Shown here: positions 28,333 through 37,935 of the stretch, one piece after another | Layout of the letters: every line of letters starts with the position of its first letter | How positions within the stretch are numbered: position 1 is the first letter of the stretch | Assembly: GCA_009692265.1 (NCBI GenBank) | Contig: SHZM01000002.1 | Span: 33,074-97,073 of the forward strand | Direction of reading: 5' to 3' | Length of the DNA stretch: 64,000 nucleotides | DNA from: Gammaproteobacteria bacterium | GTDB taxonomy: Bacteria; Pseudomonadota; Gammaproteobacteria; Ga0077536 | Made by a program: the position numbers and the translations under genes | Notes under the pieces: generated by a model | The model's input: the letters and a program-made list of their open reading frames with translations, nothing else | Told to the model about the DNA's origin: nothing | Database searches by the model: none

Positions 28333-30903
28333 TCATTTCGAAATTTCGAATCCCTTCGCCCCAGTCTCGATCCGAACGGTGTCGCCGCGTGCGAACCGCC
28401 CCTCTAACAGGGCTTGCGCGAGGGGCGTTTCAAGCAAGCTCTGGATCGTGCGTTTCAGGGGCCGAGCACCGTAAACCGGGTCGAATCCCATCTCGCCGAG
28501 TGTATCGACCGCTGCGGCCGAGATCTCCAGCCCTATTTGCAGTGCGGCCAGTCGTTGGCGCAATAAGTTCAATTGCACCTCGGCAATCGCCCGGATCTGG
28601 TCTCGTCGCAGGCCATGGAACACCACAACTTCGTCGATCCGATTAACGAACTCAGGACGAAAGCTCGCCCGCACCACGTCCATTACCGAAGTTCGCATCA
28701 GCTCATAGTCGGCGCTATCGGTGAACTGTTGAATTTGATCGGAGCCGAGATTGGATGTCATTACAATCACGGTGTTCCGAAAATCGACGGTGCGGCCGTG
28801 CCCATCCGTGAGCCGGCCGTCATCCAGAACCTGCAGCAATATATTGAATACATCCGGGTGAGCTTTTTCGATTTCATCGAGTAGCAGCACCGAATAGGGT
28901 TTGCGACGGACAATTTCGGTTAGATACCCGCCTTCTTCGTACCCCACATAGCCCGGCGGCGCGCCGATAAGCCGCGCAACAGAATGCTTTTCCATATACT
29001 CAGACATGTCGATACGAACCAAGGCATCTTCGGTATCGAAGAGAAATGCGGCCACCGCCTTGCACAATTCCGTTTTCCCGACGCCAGTCGGGCCGAGAAA
29101 CAAGAATGACCCGTTCGGCCGTTTGGGATCAGATAAGCCAGCGCGCGAACGTCGAATGGCGTTGGCGACAGCGCCAACGGCCTCGTTTTGACCAACCACG
29201 CGTTGGTGCAATGCTTCTTCCATCCGCAGAAGTTTGGCGCGCTCCCCTTCCAGCATTTTGGACACCGGAATACCAGTCCACTTTGAGACCACCTCCGCGA
29301 TTTCGTCTTCAGTGACTTTGTTCCGCAGCAAAGTCAGCTGCTGCTCAGTTTCGCCTATGTGGCCTACGCGCTTCTCAAGCGCGGGAATCACCCCGTACTG
29401 AAGTTCCGACATCCGTGCGAGATCACCCGCCCGTTTCGCGACGTCAAAATCAAGTCGTGCTTGCTCGAGCTCTGCTTTTATTTGATGTGCGCCACTTAAC
29501 GTGGATTTTTCAGCTTTCCAGATTTCCTCGAGTTCGGTGTACTCGCGCTCGACTTCTTTAAGCTGAGTCTCCAAATCGGTCAACCGGCGTTTGGATGCCT
29601 CGTCGGATTCCTTGCGCAACGCTTCTCGTTCAATTTTTAGCTGGATAAGTTTGCGATCGAGTCGATCCATCGCTTCGGGTTTAGAATCAATTTCGATGCT
29701 GATCCGACTCGCCGCCTCGTCGATCAGATCAATCGCCTTGTCCGGCAATTGGCGATCGGTGATGTAGCGATGTGATAACTGTGCCGCCGCGACAATCGCC
29801 GGATCAGTAATTTCGACCCCATGGTGAACCGCGTATTTCTCCTTGAGCCCACGCAATATCGCGATCGTGTCTTCAAGCGAAGGTTCGTCCACCAACACTT
29901 TCTGGAATCGCCGTTCGAGCGCGGCATCTTTTTCAACATATTTTCGGTATTCGTCCAGCGTCGTGGCACCGATACAATGCAGTTCGCCGCGGGCCAACGC
30001 AGGTTTAAGCATATTGCCGGCGTCCATTGCTCCCTCGGCCTTGCCTGCGCCGACCATGGTGTGCAACTCGTCGATGAACAAAACAATTTGGCCTTCTTGC
30101 TTCGAGAGATCGTTCAAGACGGCCTTTAGTCGCTCTTCGAACTCGCCGCGAAATTTCGCGCCCGCGATCAGGGCACCTAAGTCGAGCGACAGCACCCGTT
30201 TACGTTTAAGGCCTTCGGGAACTTCGCCGTTGATAATACGTTGCGCAAGACCCTCCACGATTGCCGTCTTGCCAACGCCGGGTTCGCCGATCAACACCGG
30301 ATTATTTTTTGTACGACGTTGGAGGACCTGGATCGTGCGACGAATTTCTTCGTCTCGCCCAATCACCGGGTCGAGCTTTCCCTTAAGCGCCAGCTCGGTG
30401 AGATCAATCGTGTATTTTTCGAGCGCCTTCCGATTTTCCTCGGCATTTGCTTCCGCTACACGTTCACCGCCGCGTAATGCGTCGATGGCCTGCAGCAGCC
30501 CTTGTTCTTTTGCGCCGGCTCGCTGCAGCAGACGCCCGAGTTCTCCTTTGTCCTGAATCGCGGCGATTAGAAATAACTCAGAGGAGACAAAGGTGTCGCC
30601 CCGCTTCTGCGCGAACTTGTCCGTTAAGTTAAGTAGGCGCACGAGTTCGTTTGAGGGGTGAACATCGCCGCTCACGCCTTCCACTTTCGGTAGCCTTCGC
30701 AGCGCGTCGGTGATCTGCGAGCGAAGTTGATTTACATCAGTCCCGATTTTCCCCAAGAGCTGATGAACCGTACTTCCTTCTTGGTCGAGCAGCGCCGCCA
30801 TTAAATGTAGCGGTTCGATAAATTGATTATCCTGGCCCAGGGCACGGCTTTGAGCGTCCGCCAACGCGTTCTGAAAATTTGTTGTCATCTTGTCGGTGCG
30901 CAT
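28333..30903 (-). CDS. clpB: ATP-dependent disaggregase ClpB
   Basis: Hsp100 chaperone (856 residues) that works with DnaK to resolubilise aggregates. The N-terminal Clp repeats are followed by AAA+ module 1 (Walker A GEPGVGKT), the coiled-coil M domain (about 410-525) and AAA+ module 2 (GPTGVGKT). The M domain distinguishes it from ClpA and ClpC. The ATG is preceded by AGGAG and a sigma-32-type promoter, fitting heat-shock control. A terminator separates it from pgeF upstream. Confidence 0.97.
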   Translation of the reverse strand: MRTDKMTTNFQNALADAQSRALGQDNQFIEPLHLMAALLDQEGSTVHQLLGKIGTDVNQLRSQITDALRRLPKVEGVSGDVHPSNELVRLLNLTDKFAQKRGDTFVSSELFLIAAIQDKGELGRLLQRAGAKEQGLLQAIDALRGGERVAEANAEENRKALEKYTIDLTELALKGKLDPVIGRDEEIRRTIQVLQRRTKNNPVLIGEPGVGKTAIVEGLAQRIINGEVPEGLKRKRVLSLDLGALIAGAKFRGEFEERLKAVLNDLSKQEGQIVLFIDELHTMVGAGKAEGAMDAGNMLKPALARGELHCIGATTLDEYRKYVEKDAALERRFQKVLVDEPSLEDTIAILRGLKEKYAVHHGVEITDPAIVAAAQLSHRYITDRQLPDKAIDLIDEAASRISIEIDSKPEAMDRLDRKLIQLKIEREALRKESDEASKRRLTDLETQLKEVEREYTELEEIWKAEKSTLSGAHQIKAELEQARLDFDVAKRAGDLARMSELQYGVIPALEKRVGHIGETEQQLTLLRNKVTEDEIAEVVSKWTGIPVSKMLEGERAKLLRMEEALHQRVVGQNEAVGAVANAIRRSRAGLSDPKRPNGSFLFLGPTGVGKTELCKAVAAFLFDTEDALVRIDMSEYMEKHSVARLIGAPPGYVGYEEGGYLTEIVRRKPYSVLLLDEIEKAHPDVFNILLQVLDDGRLTDGHGRTVDFRNTVIVMTSNLGSDQIQQFTDSADYELMRTSVMDVVRASFRPEFVNRIDEVVVFHGLRRDQIRAIAEVQLNLLRQRLAALQIGLEISAAAVDTLGEMGFDPVYGARPLKRTIQSLLETPLAQALLEGRFARGDTVRIETGAKGFEISK

Positions 30904-30941
30904 GATCGAGCACTCCTGAAATTGCTATTTCGTTACCCGTT

Positions 30942-30969
30942 ACATGGGGACAGGCACACGACAATCAAG
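30942..30969 (-). promoter_or_regulatory. Sigma-32 (heat-shock) promoter of clpB
   Basis: On the minus strand CTTGAT (30969-30964) and CCCCATGT (30949-30942) are separated by 14 bases, close to the RpoH consensus CTTGAA-N13/14-CCCCATnT. The predicted transcript starts about 30 bases before the clpB ATG. ClpB is a classical RpoH target, so context and sequence agree. Confidence 0.75.
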
Positions 30970-30978
30970 GATTCGCCT

Positions 30979-31012
30979 AAAAAAAGGTTGTTTGAGGCTA
31001 GCGAGCCAAACC
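30979..31012 (-). terminator. Rho-independent terminator after pgeF
   Basis: Read on the minus strand, a bulged hairpin (GTTTGGCT / AGCC-TC-AAAC, 31012-30986) is followed by seven T residues (30985-30979). It ends the rluD-pgeF transcript directly upstream of the clpB heat-shock promoter. Confidence 0.7.
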
Positions 31013-31050
31013 CGGGTCTTCTTTAACGACCCGACCTGTAAAGCGGCCGG

Positions 31051-31779
31051 CTACGCCAACCAGATTAAGCTCGCCATGCGTCCGCAGACACCGTCACGCC
31101 GAAAGGAATAAAAACGCGCTGGCTCGCCCGCGGTACACCCTCCATATCGCTCGATAAAGTCAACTCCGTAGATCTCCAGTTGATACTGGGCTATCCCGGC
31201 GAGGTCGGCGTGCCAATGAAGATCGCGGTATTTGAAAAACGCCGCATGAGCTGGATCAAGTGAGAAAAATCTATTTTTGAGGTCTACGCCGACACGGTAG
31301 GCCGTGGCGCTGATCCCAGGTCCTATCCACGCGCACCAGCGACGTGCTGGCGAAGCCAACTTCGCCAGCGTTTTGCCAATGATTCCGTTGTAAATGCCAC
31401 GCCAACCGGCGTGAATCGCCACCACCGTTGTCGCAGCTCGATCACACAACAGGATCGGTAAGCAGTCTGCCGTCATAACAGCACACACGGTTCCGGCTGT
31501 CGTCGCGTAACAAGCATCTGCTTGCGGTTCGTCATGCGCATGTTCGTCCGCGACCAGATCAGTCCCGTGAGTTTGTCGCAGCCAACAAGGCTCTCGTGGT
31601 AGAGCAAGCTGAGCTCGGAGAAGCTGCCGATTCGTGATGACGGCACCTAGATCGTCACCGACATGGGTCGCGAGATTCAATCCGCGATAGGGCCCCGTGC
31701 TGTGCCCGCCAATCCGCGTTGTACACAAGGCGTGGACACGAGGATCGACGTCCCATGTCGGTTTTATTATCTCGATCAT
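31051..31779 (-). CDS. pgeF: Peptidoglycan editing factor PgeF (YfiH/DUF152, laccase-domain)
   Basis: Zinc protein of 242 residues in the YfiH family. In E. coli it removes misincorporated L-Ser from UDP-MurNAc peptides; older annotations call it polyphenol oxidase. Conserved segments RQTHGTDLV, MTADCLPILLCD and AIHAGWRGIYNGI carry the metal-binding His/Cys residues. It starts six bases after rluD, a pairing conserved in proteobacteria. A terminator follows. Confidence 0.93.
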   Translation of the reverse strand: MIEIIKPTWDVDPRVHALCTTRIGGHSTGPYRGLNLATHVGDDLGAVITNRQLLRAQLALPREPCWLRQTHGTDLVADEHAHDEPQADACYATTAGTVCAVMTADCLPILLCDRAATTVVAIHAGWRGIYNGIIGKTLAKLASPARRWCAWIGPGISATAYRVGVDLKNRFFSLDPAHAAFFKYRDLHWHADLAGIAQYQLEIYGVDFIERYGGCTAGEPARFYSFRRDGVCGRMASLIWLA

Positions 31780-31785
31780 TCGAGT

Positions 31786-32760
31786 TCAGGGAGCAAGCGC
31801 TGTGGGCTGTCTAAGTTCATCGCGTAACGCGCGCAAGACGCGTTGCATATCGCGCGGAAGTGGGCTGCTGACTTCAATCGGCTCGCCCGAGCGCGGCTGG
31901 TCGAAAGCCAGGTGCTTAGCGTGGAGTGCCTGGCGATGCAGTGATGACAACGCATTAAGAAGCGGTTGCCCAGCCGTTTTCGAAGGGGCATGTTGCATGC
32001 CATAGGTAGGATCTCCGAGGATCGGGAACCCTAGATGCTGCATATGTACGCGTATTTGGTGTGTGCGGCCGGTTTCAAGGGAAAGTTCGAGGCGCGTATG
32101 GTTTCGGAACCGCTTTACAACGCGATAGTGCGTCACGGCGGTGCGCCCGTTCGTGGCGACCCGCATGCGGGTGCGTTGCAAGCGATCACGACCAACTGCC
32201 GCGTCGATTGTGCCGCTAGCCTGGACTACTCCGTACACAATCGCCTCGTAGCTGCGATGGATCTGCCGACGTGCCATCGCGGCGATCAAGCGCTGCAAGG
32301 CACCCGACGTTTTCGCAACCAATAACAACCCCGAGGTGTCCTTATCCAAGCGGTGCACAAGGCCAGCTCGCGGTAAGGCTGCGAGTTGAGGAAGACGATA
32401 GAGTAAGCCGTTGACTAGGGTATGCTCCCGATTACCGGCGCCGGGATGAACAACCAACCCTGCCGGCTTATCGATGACCAGGAGCTCCGCGTCTTCGTAT
32501 ATCACGTCGAAACTGATTTCTTCGGCGAGCACGGTATCGCTCGCAGCCAAGCTGGCCTGCATCTCAACACGATCGCGGGCATACACGGTTTCACGCGCCC
32601 GTGTGCGAACCGCGCCGTTAATTTCAACCCTGCCGTCTTCAATCCAGGCTTTGATGGCTGTGCGTGAATAATCGGGACACAACGCGGCAAGGGCCGCATC
32701 GAGCCGATGTCCATCTAAGAAATCGGGGATTTCCAGCGCATGCCGAGACGTGGTGATCAT
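31786..32760 (-). CDS. rluD: 23S rRNA pseudouridine synthase RluD
   Basis: Pseudouridine synthase (324 residues) modifying helix 69 of 23S rRNA (positions 1911/1915/1917 in E. coli). An N-terminal S4 domain (about 15-75, including GHRLDAALAALCPDYSRT) precedes the catalytic domain with HRLDKDTSGLLLVAK, where the aspartate is the nucleophile. The ATG at 32760 gives a normal N-terminus; the frame is open 19 codons further upstream. It is divergent from bamD, a conserved arrangement. Confidence 0.94.
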   Translation of the reverse strand: MITTSRHALEIPDFLDGHRLDAALAALCPDYSRTAIKAWIEDGRVEINGAVRTRARETVYARDRVEMQASLAASDTVLAEEISFDVIYEDAELLVIDKPAGLVVHPGAGNREHTLVNGLLYRLPQLAALPRAGLVHRLDKDTSGLLLVAKTSGALQRLIAAMARRQIHRSYEAIVYGVVQASGTIDAAVGRDRLQRTRMRVATNGRTAVTHYRVVKRFRNHTRLELSLETGRTHQIRVHMQHLGFPILGDPTYGMQHAPSKTAGQPLLNALSSLHRQALHAKHLAFDQPRSGEPIEVSSPLPRDMQRVLRALRDELRQPTALAP

Positions 32761-32794
32761 GGCATGCAGTCTAACAGCTCGGGTACAGTGGGGC

Positions 32795-32823
32795 GTGAAA
32801 CCAATGGCACTGAGCACTAGAAT
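32795..32823 (+). promoter_or_regulatory. Candidate bamD promoter
   Basis: In the rluD/bamD divergent gap, GTGAAA (32795-32800) and TAGAAT (32818-32823) are spaced by 17 bases, about 70 bases before the bamD ATG. Match to sigma-70 consensus is 4/6 and 5/6. Confidence 0.4.
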
Positions 32824-32893
32824 AGCGCGCCGGTTCCTAAGAGTCGGTCGCGGCTCCCGAAATCAGTTGGTCATTAGAAACGGATATAAAAAA

Positions 32894-33688
32894 ATGCGGT
32901 TCAGTCGATTATTGACAGTTTGGAGCTTGACTGCGGTATGCCTGATCGGCACCGGCTGTGGCTTATGGCCCGATAAAGACCCTGATGAGTTGCCCGAGAA
33001 CTGGCCTGAAGAAAAACTCTATTTTGCCGCGAAAGATCGCCTCGATTCTGGATCGTGCGGAGGGGCGATCGAGTATTACGAGAAACTACAAGCACGCTAT
33101 CCGTTTGGCGCGTACGCCGCGCAAGCGCAAATCGAACTCGCTTACTGCCAGTATAAATCCGACGAAGGGGCAGCCGGAATCGCGACTATTGATCGCTTTC
33201 TGAAACTGAACCCTACGCACCCGCATATAGACTATGCGTTTTATTTACGTGGTTTAATTAATTTCAATCTCGACACTGGGGTCACCGCGCGCTATCTGCC
33301 CCGCGATCCTTCACAACGCGATCCTGGTGCCGCGCTCCAGGCCTTCAACGATTTTTCGGAACTAATTCGTAGTTATCCAGAAAGTCGGTATGTCACCGAC
33401 GCGCAACTACGCATGCGGCATCTTCGAAATATCCTTGCGCAGCACGAAGTGAACGTGGCGAATTTTTATATGCGTCGTGGAGCTTTTGTCGCGGCCGCGA
33501 ATCGCGCCCGCTACGTAGTAGAGAATTATCAACAAACTCCAGCGATGCCCGAGGCGCTGGTGCTGCTTGCCAAAGCGTACAAAGTGCTTGAGCTCAATGA
33601 TCTCTCGGAAGATGCGGTCCGGGTACTAGAGCTAAACTATCCAAATCACCCTGGTATCGCGGAAATTAAACGTACACGCGTGAATTGA
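32894..33688 (+). CDS. bamD: Outer-membrane assembly lipoprotein BamD
   Basis: TPR lipoprotein (264 residues) of the BAM complex that inserts beta-barrel proteins. The signal peptide ends in LIGTGC with the lipid-modified cysteine at C22 (the -3 residue is G rather than the usual L). The mature part has tandem TPRs, including YEKLQARYPFGAYAAQAQIELAY and the FSELIRSYPESRY segment. The frame is open upstream to 32750, overlapping rluD, but only the ATG at 32894 places the signal peptide at the N-terminus. Confidence 0.94.
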   Translation: MRFSRLLTVWSLTAVCLIGTGCGLWPDKDPDELPENWPEEKLYFAAKDRLDSGSCGGAIEYYEKLQARYPFGAYAAQAQIELAYCQYKSDEGAAGIATIDRFLKLNPTHPHIDYAFYLRGLINFNLDTGVTARYLPRDPSQRDPGAALQAFNDFSELIRSYPESRYVTDAQLRMRHLRNILAQHEVNVANFYMRRGAFVAAANRARYVVENYQQTPAMPEALVLLAKAYKVLELNDLSEDAVRVLELNYPNHPGIAEIKRTRVN

Positions 33689-33729
33689 GAGTAGCTAGCA
33701 GGGTGTCCACCGTATACGCAGTTGTAGCA

Positions 33730-35388
33730 TCAGCCTAGGTCCTCAAGATTGCCCGGCGTAGGCTCCTGTTCGGAATAGCGGGAAGTGATCGGGAAGCGGC
33801 GGTCACGGCCAAAGGCGCGTTCCGAGATCCGTACACCGGGAGCCGCTTGGCGTCGCTTATATTCATTACGATCGACCATCGCCGCAACCCGTTTTACAGT
33901 GGCGAGGTCATAGCCGCGAGCAGAGATTTCGTGGGGTGTGAGGTCGCGTTCGATGTAGAGCTCTAATATCGGATCTAACACCTCGTAAGGCGGCAAGCTG
34001 TCCGAATCTTTTTGATCCGGGCGCAGCTCCGCGCTTGGGGGACGCTCGATCACACGTTCAGGAATCACACTCCCTTGTTGGTTCCGCCAAGCCGCTAGGC
34101 GATAGACCAACGTCTTTGGGCAGTCCTTGAGAGGCGCGAAGCCGCCGGCCATGTCGCCGTATAACGTGGCATAACCGACCGCCATTTCACTCTTATTGCC
34201 GGTGGTGAGAACGATTCTGCCGGTTTTATTCGAGATCGCCATCAGAATTACACCACGACAACGTGCTTGAATATTTTCTTCTGTAACGTCGGCTGCCCGT
34301 CCTGCGAAGATTGGCGCGAGCACTTGGTTGAATGCCGAAAACGGTGCTTCTATCGGCACGAGATGGCTCTCACAACCCGAGGTGCGCGCCTGCGTCAACG
34401 CATCGTCGATACTCATCTGTGCGGTGTAACGCGATGGCATCGAGATTGCGGTGACGTTATCAGCACCTAAGGCATCAACCGCAAGCGCTAAAGTCAGGGC
34501 GGAATCGATACCACCGGACAATCCGAGTACCGCACCCTGAAATCGGTTCTTGGCGACGTAGTCGCGGATCCCGATTACGAGTGCACGATAGATGGTTTCT
34601 TCGTCGTGGGTGGGCAGCGCTTGTGGACCTTGTAGGTGTATTCCGGTGGATTCGCGGGTTAAGGTCAGCACCATCAAGGATTCTTCGAAATCAGCAACCG
34701 ACGCGATCACCGTACCCTGCTGATCGAGCGCTACGGAGCCGCCGTCGAATACCAGCTCGTCTTGGCCACCGACCAGGTTGCAGTAAAGGATCGGCAGTCC
34801 GCTTGCGCGCTGTGCCGCGCGCAATGCATTGAGACGCGCGTGGCGTTTATTCAAGCTATACGGCGAGGCGTTGAGGTTCAGAATTACTTCAGCACCCGCT
34901 ACACGAGCCGCAAGCGCAGTCTCGGGATCCCAGATATCCTCACAAATACTGAGTGAGAATTTAATTCCGGCGATTTCCACCACGGTTGGCGAGTGTCCCG
35001 GAGTGAAATAACGCTTCTCGTCAAAAACAGCGTAATTCGGCAGTCGCTGCTTACGATAAGTTGATACGAGCGTACGATCCTGGAGAACGCAAGCAGTGTT
35101 GTAGAGGCCTTCCGCTGTCGCCTCGGGGTAACCGAGAACGATCGTCACGCCCGTGGTGGTGTTAGTAATCCGGTGTAGCTCTGTTGCCACCCGGCGGTGC
35201 AGCCCAGGTCGAAACAGTAGGTCTTCTGGTGGGTATCCGGTCAGCGCAAGCTCGGGAAATACTACGAGGTTGGCGCCGAATTCGTCGCGCGCACGCTGTG
35301 CGGTGGTAATGATTCGATCAGCGTTTCCAGCAATATCGCCGACGCAGAGGTTGATTTGCGCAAGCGCGACATGAATAGGAACCTGCAT
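33730..35388 (-). CDS. nadE: Glutamine-dependent NAD+ synthetase NadE
   Basis: Two-domain enzyme (552 residues) making NAD+ from nicotinate adenine dinucleotide. The N-terminal nitrilase-type glutaminase domain (about 1-250) has FPELALTGYPPEDLL and the cysteine in SICEDIWDPE. The C-terminal synthetase has the P-loop LGLSGGIDSALTLALAVDAL and LTTGNKSEMAVGYATLYGDM. It is the glutamine-using form rather than the short ammonia-dependent E. coli form. It is convergent with bamD. Confidence 0.96.
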   Translation of the reverse strand: MQVPIHVALAQINLCVGDIAGNADRIITTAQRARDEFGANLVVFPELALTGYPPEDLLFRPGLHRRVATELHRITNTTTGVTIVLGYPEATAEGLYNTACVLQDRTLVSTYRKQRLPNYAVFDEKRYFTPGHSPTVVEIAGIKFSLSICEDIWDPETALAARVAGAEVILNLNASPYSLNKRHARLNALRAAQRASGLPILYCNLVGGQDELVFDGGSVALDQQGTVIASVADFEESLMVLTLTRESTGIHLQGPQALPTHDEETIYRALVIGIRDYVAKNRFQGAVLGLSGGIDSALTLALAVDALGADNVTAISMPSRYTAQMSIDDALTQARTSGCESHLVPIEAPFSAFNQVLAPIFAGRAADVTEENIQARCRGVILMAISNKTGRIVLTTGNKSEMAVGYATLYGDMAGGFAPLKDCPKTLVYRLAAWRNQQGSVIPERVIERPPSAELRPDQKDSDSLPPYEVLDPILELYIERDLTPHEISARGYDLATVKRVAAMVDRNEYKRRQAAPGVRISERAFGRDRRFPITSRYSEQEPTPGNLEDLG

Positions 35389-35446
35389 GTGTCAGTGTGC
35401 TAGCTCAGCAGTTGGAGTGGTGTCGATTCCTCACGCAACCGCGAGC

Positions 35447-36331
35447 TCATGGACGCCCACTGCCGAGCACGCGCAGCATCGTCGCGCCAAGTTCGGCTGG
35501 TGAACGAACCGTATGCACGCCTGCTTTCTCCAGCGCAGCAAATTTATCGGCCGCGGTGCCCTTGCCGCCGGCGATTATCGCGCCGGCATGCCCCATGCGC
35601 TTACCGGGTGGGGCAGTGACGCCGGCGATGTAGCCGACTACAGGTTTTTTGACGTGTTTGGCGATGAATTCGGCAGCTTCTTCTTCAGCGGAACCGCCGA
35701 TCTCACCGACCATGATGATCCCAGCGGTTTGGGGATCGGCTTCGAACAAGCGCAGGCAGTCGATGAAATTCATGCCTTGAATGGGATCACCACCGATCCC
35801 GACACAGGTGCTCTGGCCGAGGCCGGCGCGCGAAGTCTGGTGGACGGCTTCGTAGGTGAGTGTACCCGAGCGCGACACGATTCCGATCTTCCCTGGTGTG
35901 TGAATCGCCGCTGGCATAATGCCCATTTTGCATTCACCGGGGGTTATGACACCTGGGCAGTTCGGTCCGATTAAGGACACCGCTGGGTGATTGTTCAGCA
36001 TGGCTTTCACTTTGAGCATATCGAGCACCGGGATCCCCTCGGTGATGCACGCGATGATGCTGATGCCCGCGTCGACTGCTTCCGCGATTGCATCGGCCGC
36101 GTAGGAGGGCGGGACGAAGATCATGCTGGCGTTAGCCTGGGTCTCAGCGACTGCGTCATGCACGGTATTGAATACCGGGCGCTCCAAGTGCCTGCTGCCA
36201 CCGCGCCCCGGCGTCACGCCGCCGACGAGTTGGGTGCCATATGCAATCGCTTGTTCGGCATGAAAGGTGCCTTGCTTGCCAGTGAATCCCTGCACGATGA
36301 CGCGCGTACTTTTGTTAACCAGGATAGCCAC
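35447..36331 (-). CDS. sucD: Succinyl-CoA synthetase alpha subunit SucD
   Basis: TCA-cycle subunit (294 residues) carrying the CoA-binding Rossmann domain ([19 protein letters not shown]) and the phosphohistidine loop [16 protein letters not shown]. With SucC it converts succinyl-CoA to succinate with substrate-level phosphorylation. The ATG overlaps the last base of the sucC stop, so the pair is translationally coupled. Confidence 0.97.
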   Translation of the reverse strand: MAILVNKSTRVIVQGFTGKQGTFHAEQAIAYGTQLVGGVTPGRGGSRHLERPVFNTVHDAVAETQANASMIFVPPSYAADAIAEAVDAGISIIACITEGIPVLDMLKVKAMLNNHPAVSLIGPNCPGVITPGECKMGIMPAAIHTPGKIGIVSRSGTLTYEAVHQTSRAGLGQSTCVGIGGDPIQGMNFIDCLRLFEADPQTAGIIMVGEIGGSAEEEAAEFIAKHVKKPVVGYIAGVTAPPGKRMGHAGAIIAGGKGTAADKFAALEKAGVHTVRSPAELGATMLRVLGSGRP

Positions 36332-37497
36332 TACTCGTTTCCTTTCACGGCGGCGACGACTTTTCGCGCCGCGTCGCCTAGATCTTCCGCACTGGTGATG
36401 GCGAGCCCGCTATCAGCGAGCATTTTCTTGCCTTCGTTTACGTTGGTTCCTTCCAGTCGCACGACGACCGGGACCGTTACCCCAACTTCTTTCACTGCTG
36501 TAATGATCCCCGCCGAAATCAAATCGCAGCGGACAATCCCGCCAAAAATATTGACGAGAATGGCTTTCACGTTGGGATCCGAACAGATAATTTTAAAGGC
36601 CTCGGCGACGCGTTCCGCGGTTGTTCCTCCACCTACATCCAGAAAGTTCGCGGGTTCTCCGCCACAGAGCTTGATGATATCCATGGTCGCCATGGCCAGC
36701 CCTGCACCATTCACCATGCAAGCGATGTTGCCTTCCAGGGTCACGTAATTGAGATCGAATTCCTTGGCGCGACGTTCCTTTTCGTCTTCTTGGCTTGCAT
36801 CGCGCCAGTCGGCGATTTTCTGACGATAGAGTGCGTTATCGTCCAAGTTAATTTTACCGTCGAGTGCCGCCAAGTTGCCGTCGTCGAGAATTGCCAGCGG
36901 ATTGATTTCAACCAGGCTCAGGTCTTTATCGATAAACAAGCGGTATAACCCGTGCAGGATAGTTGCCAGTTGCTTGCGCTGACTGTCGTTGAGATCCAAG
37001 GCGAAACCGAGCTGGCGGGTTTGATAATCTTGCAGGCCAAGCACCGGGTCGACTTTGGATGTAAAAATCTTCTCTGGAGTGGTTGCCGCGACTTCTTCGA
37101 TGTCCATGCCGCCAGCGCGCGAGGCCATGAACGTAATTTGCTTCGAAGCGCGATCAACGACCGCGCTGAGATAGAGCTCGTGGGCGATTTTCGCAGCACT
37201 ATCTATCAACACACAGTTGATCGGTTGGCCACCCGGACCGGATTGATGAGTCACTAACTGAGTGCCCAACAGCGCGTGCGCCGCAGCGCGAACCTCCTCG
37301 AGGTTCTTCACGAATTTGACACCACCCGCCTTGCCGCGCCCACCCACATGGACCTGCGCTTTTACCAGCCACGCACTGCCCCCTAACGCTTGCGCGTGAG
37401 AAACTGCCTCGTCGGCGGTGGTGGCCGGCTTGCCTGGCAAAATCGGCAGGCCGTAGTCGGCGAACAGGCGCTTCGCCTGATATTCGTGAAGATTCAT
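36331..37497 (-). CDS. sucC: Succinyl-CoA synthetase beta subunit SucC
   Basis: ATP-grasp subunit of 388 residues, identical in length to E. coli SucC. The N-terminus [19 protein letters not shown], the nucleotide-binding [16 protein letters not shown] and the C-terminal [13 protein letters not shown] are all canonical. The frame is open 17 codons upstream, but the ATG at 37497, behind GGAG, matches the family start. It is divergent from the small PP0621 gene. Confidence 0.97.
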   Translation of the reverse strand: MNLHEYQAKRLFADYGLPILPGKPATTADEAVSHAQALGGSAWLVKAQVHVGGRGKAGGVKFVKNLEEVRAAAHALLGTQLVTHQSGPGGQPINCVLIDSAAKIAHELYLSAVVDRASKQITFMASRAGGMDIEEVAATTPEKIFTSKVDPVLGLQDYQTRQLGFALDLNDSQRKQLATILHGLYRLFIDKDLSLVEINPLAILDDGNLAALDGKINLDDNALYRQKIADWRDASQEDEKERRAKEFDLNYVTLEGNIACMVNGAGLAMATMDIIKLCGGEPANFLDVGGGTTAERVAEAFKIICSDPNVKAILVNIFGGIVRCDLISAGIITAVKEVGVTVPVVVRLEGTNVNEGKKMLADSGLAITSAEDLGDAARKVVAAVKGNE

Positions 37498-37518
37498 CGA
37501 TCTGCTCCAAACTACTCG

Positions 37519-37548
37519 ATTAGCAAAATACGCTTTAATGCGGCTCAA
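37519..37548 (-). promoter_or_regulatory. Candidate sucCD promoter
   Basis: On the minus strand TTGAGC (37548-37543) and GCTAAT (37524-37519) are separated by 18 bases. The -10 ends 21 bases before the sucC ATG, leaving a very short leader. The rest of the 221-base divergent gap up to 37718 shows no clear element except a GGAGG ribosome-binding site for the next gene. Confidence 0.3.
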
Positions 37549-37718
37549 GCCGCGCTTATGTCTCTGACTTGTTGATCGGCGGCAGAGTGGCGAAGATAGC
37601 AGCGAAATTAATATCGCTTCTAAACCTAGGACCGTCCGGCACTATATCGGATAGCTGACACGGTTTGAACGCAGCGCCGTTCCAAAATGCGGCTTAAATT
37701 GATAACTGGAGGAATTTC

Positions 37719-37922
37719 GTGGGAATAGGACGACTCCTCGTCATCGCGGCAATCGCCTGGATCGGCTTCAGGCTTTATCGACGATACCGCAGCAAACCAC
37801 CCTCGCTGATCAAAGACGCAAAGCTAATTCGCTGCGAGGTGTGCGGCGTCTATCTTCCCGAGGCAGATGCTACCGCTTTGCCAAATGGGGAGTTCCGTTG
37901 CTCGCAGCACACTAAGTCATAG
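37719..37922 (+). CDS. PP0621-family small membrane protein
   Basis: A 67-residue protein with one N-terminal membrane segment (about residues 3-20) and a short cytoplasmic tail. The tail carries CEVCGVYLPEADA and a later cysteine and histidine (FRCSQH), which could form a small zinc site. This pattern defines the PP0621 family often found just before pilS in proteobacteria. The GTG start has a good GGAGG ribosome-binding site. Function is unknown; the link to pilS suggests co-transcription. Confidence 0.8.
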   Translation: MGIGRLLVIAAIAWIGFRLYRRYRSKPPSLIKDAKLIRCEVCGVYLPEADATALPNGEFRCSQHTKS

Positions 37923-37935
37923 CGGGATCGTCAAA

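Noticed and set aside
29843-30556. A 237-codon plus-strand frame inside clpB
   Set aside because: It is antisense to the first AAA+ module of ClpB, low-complexity Ser/Arg/Pro rich, and without a plausible start region.
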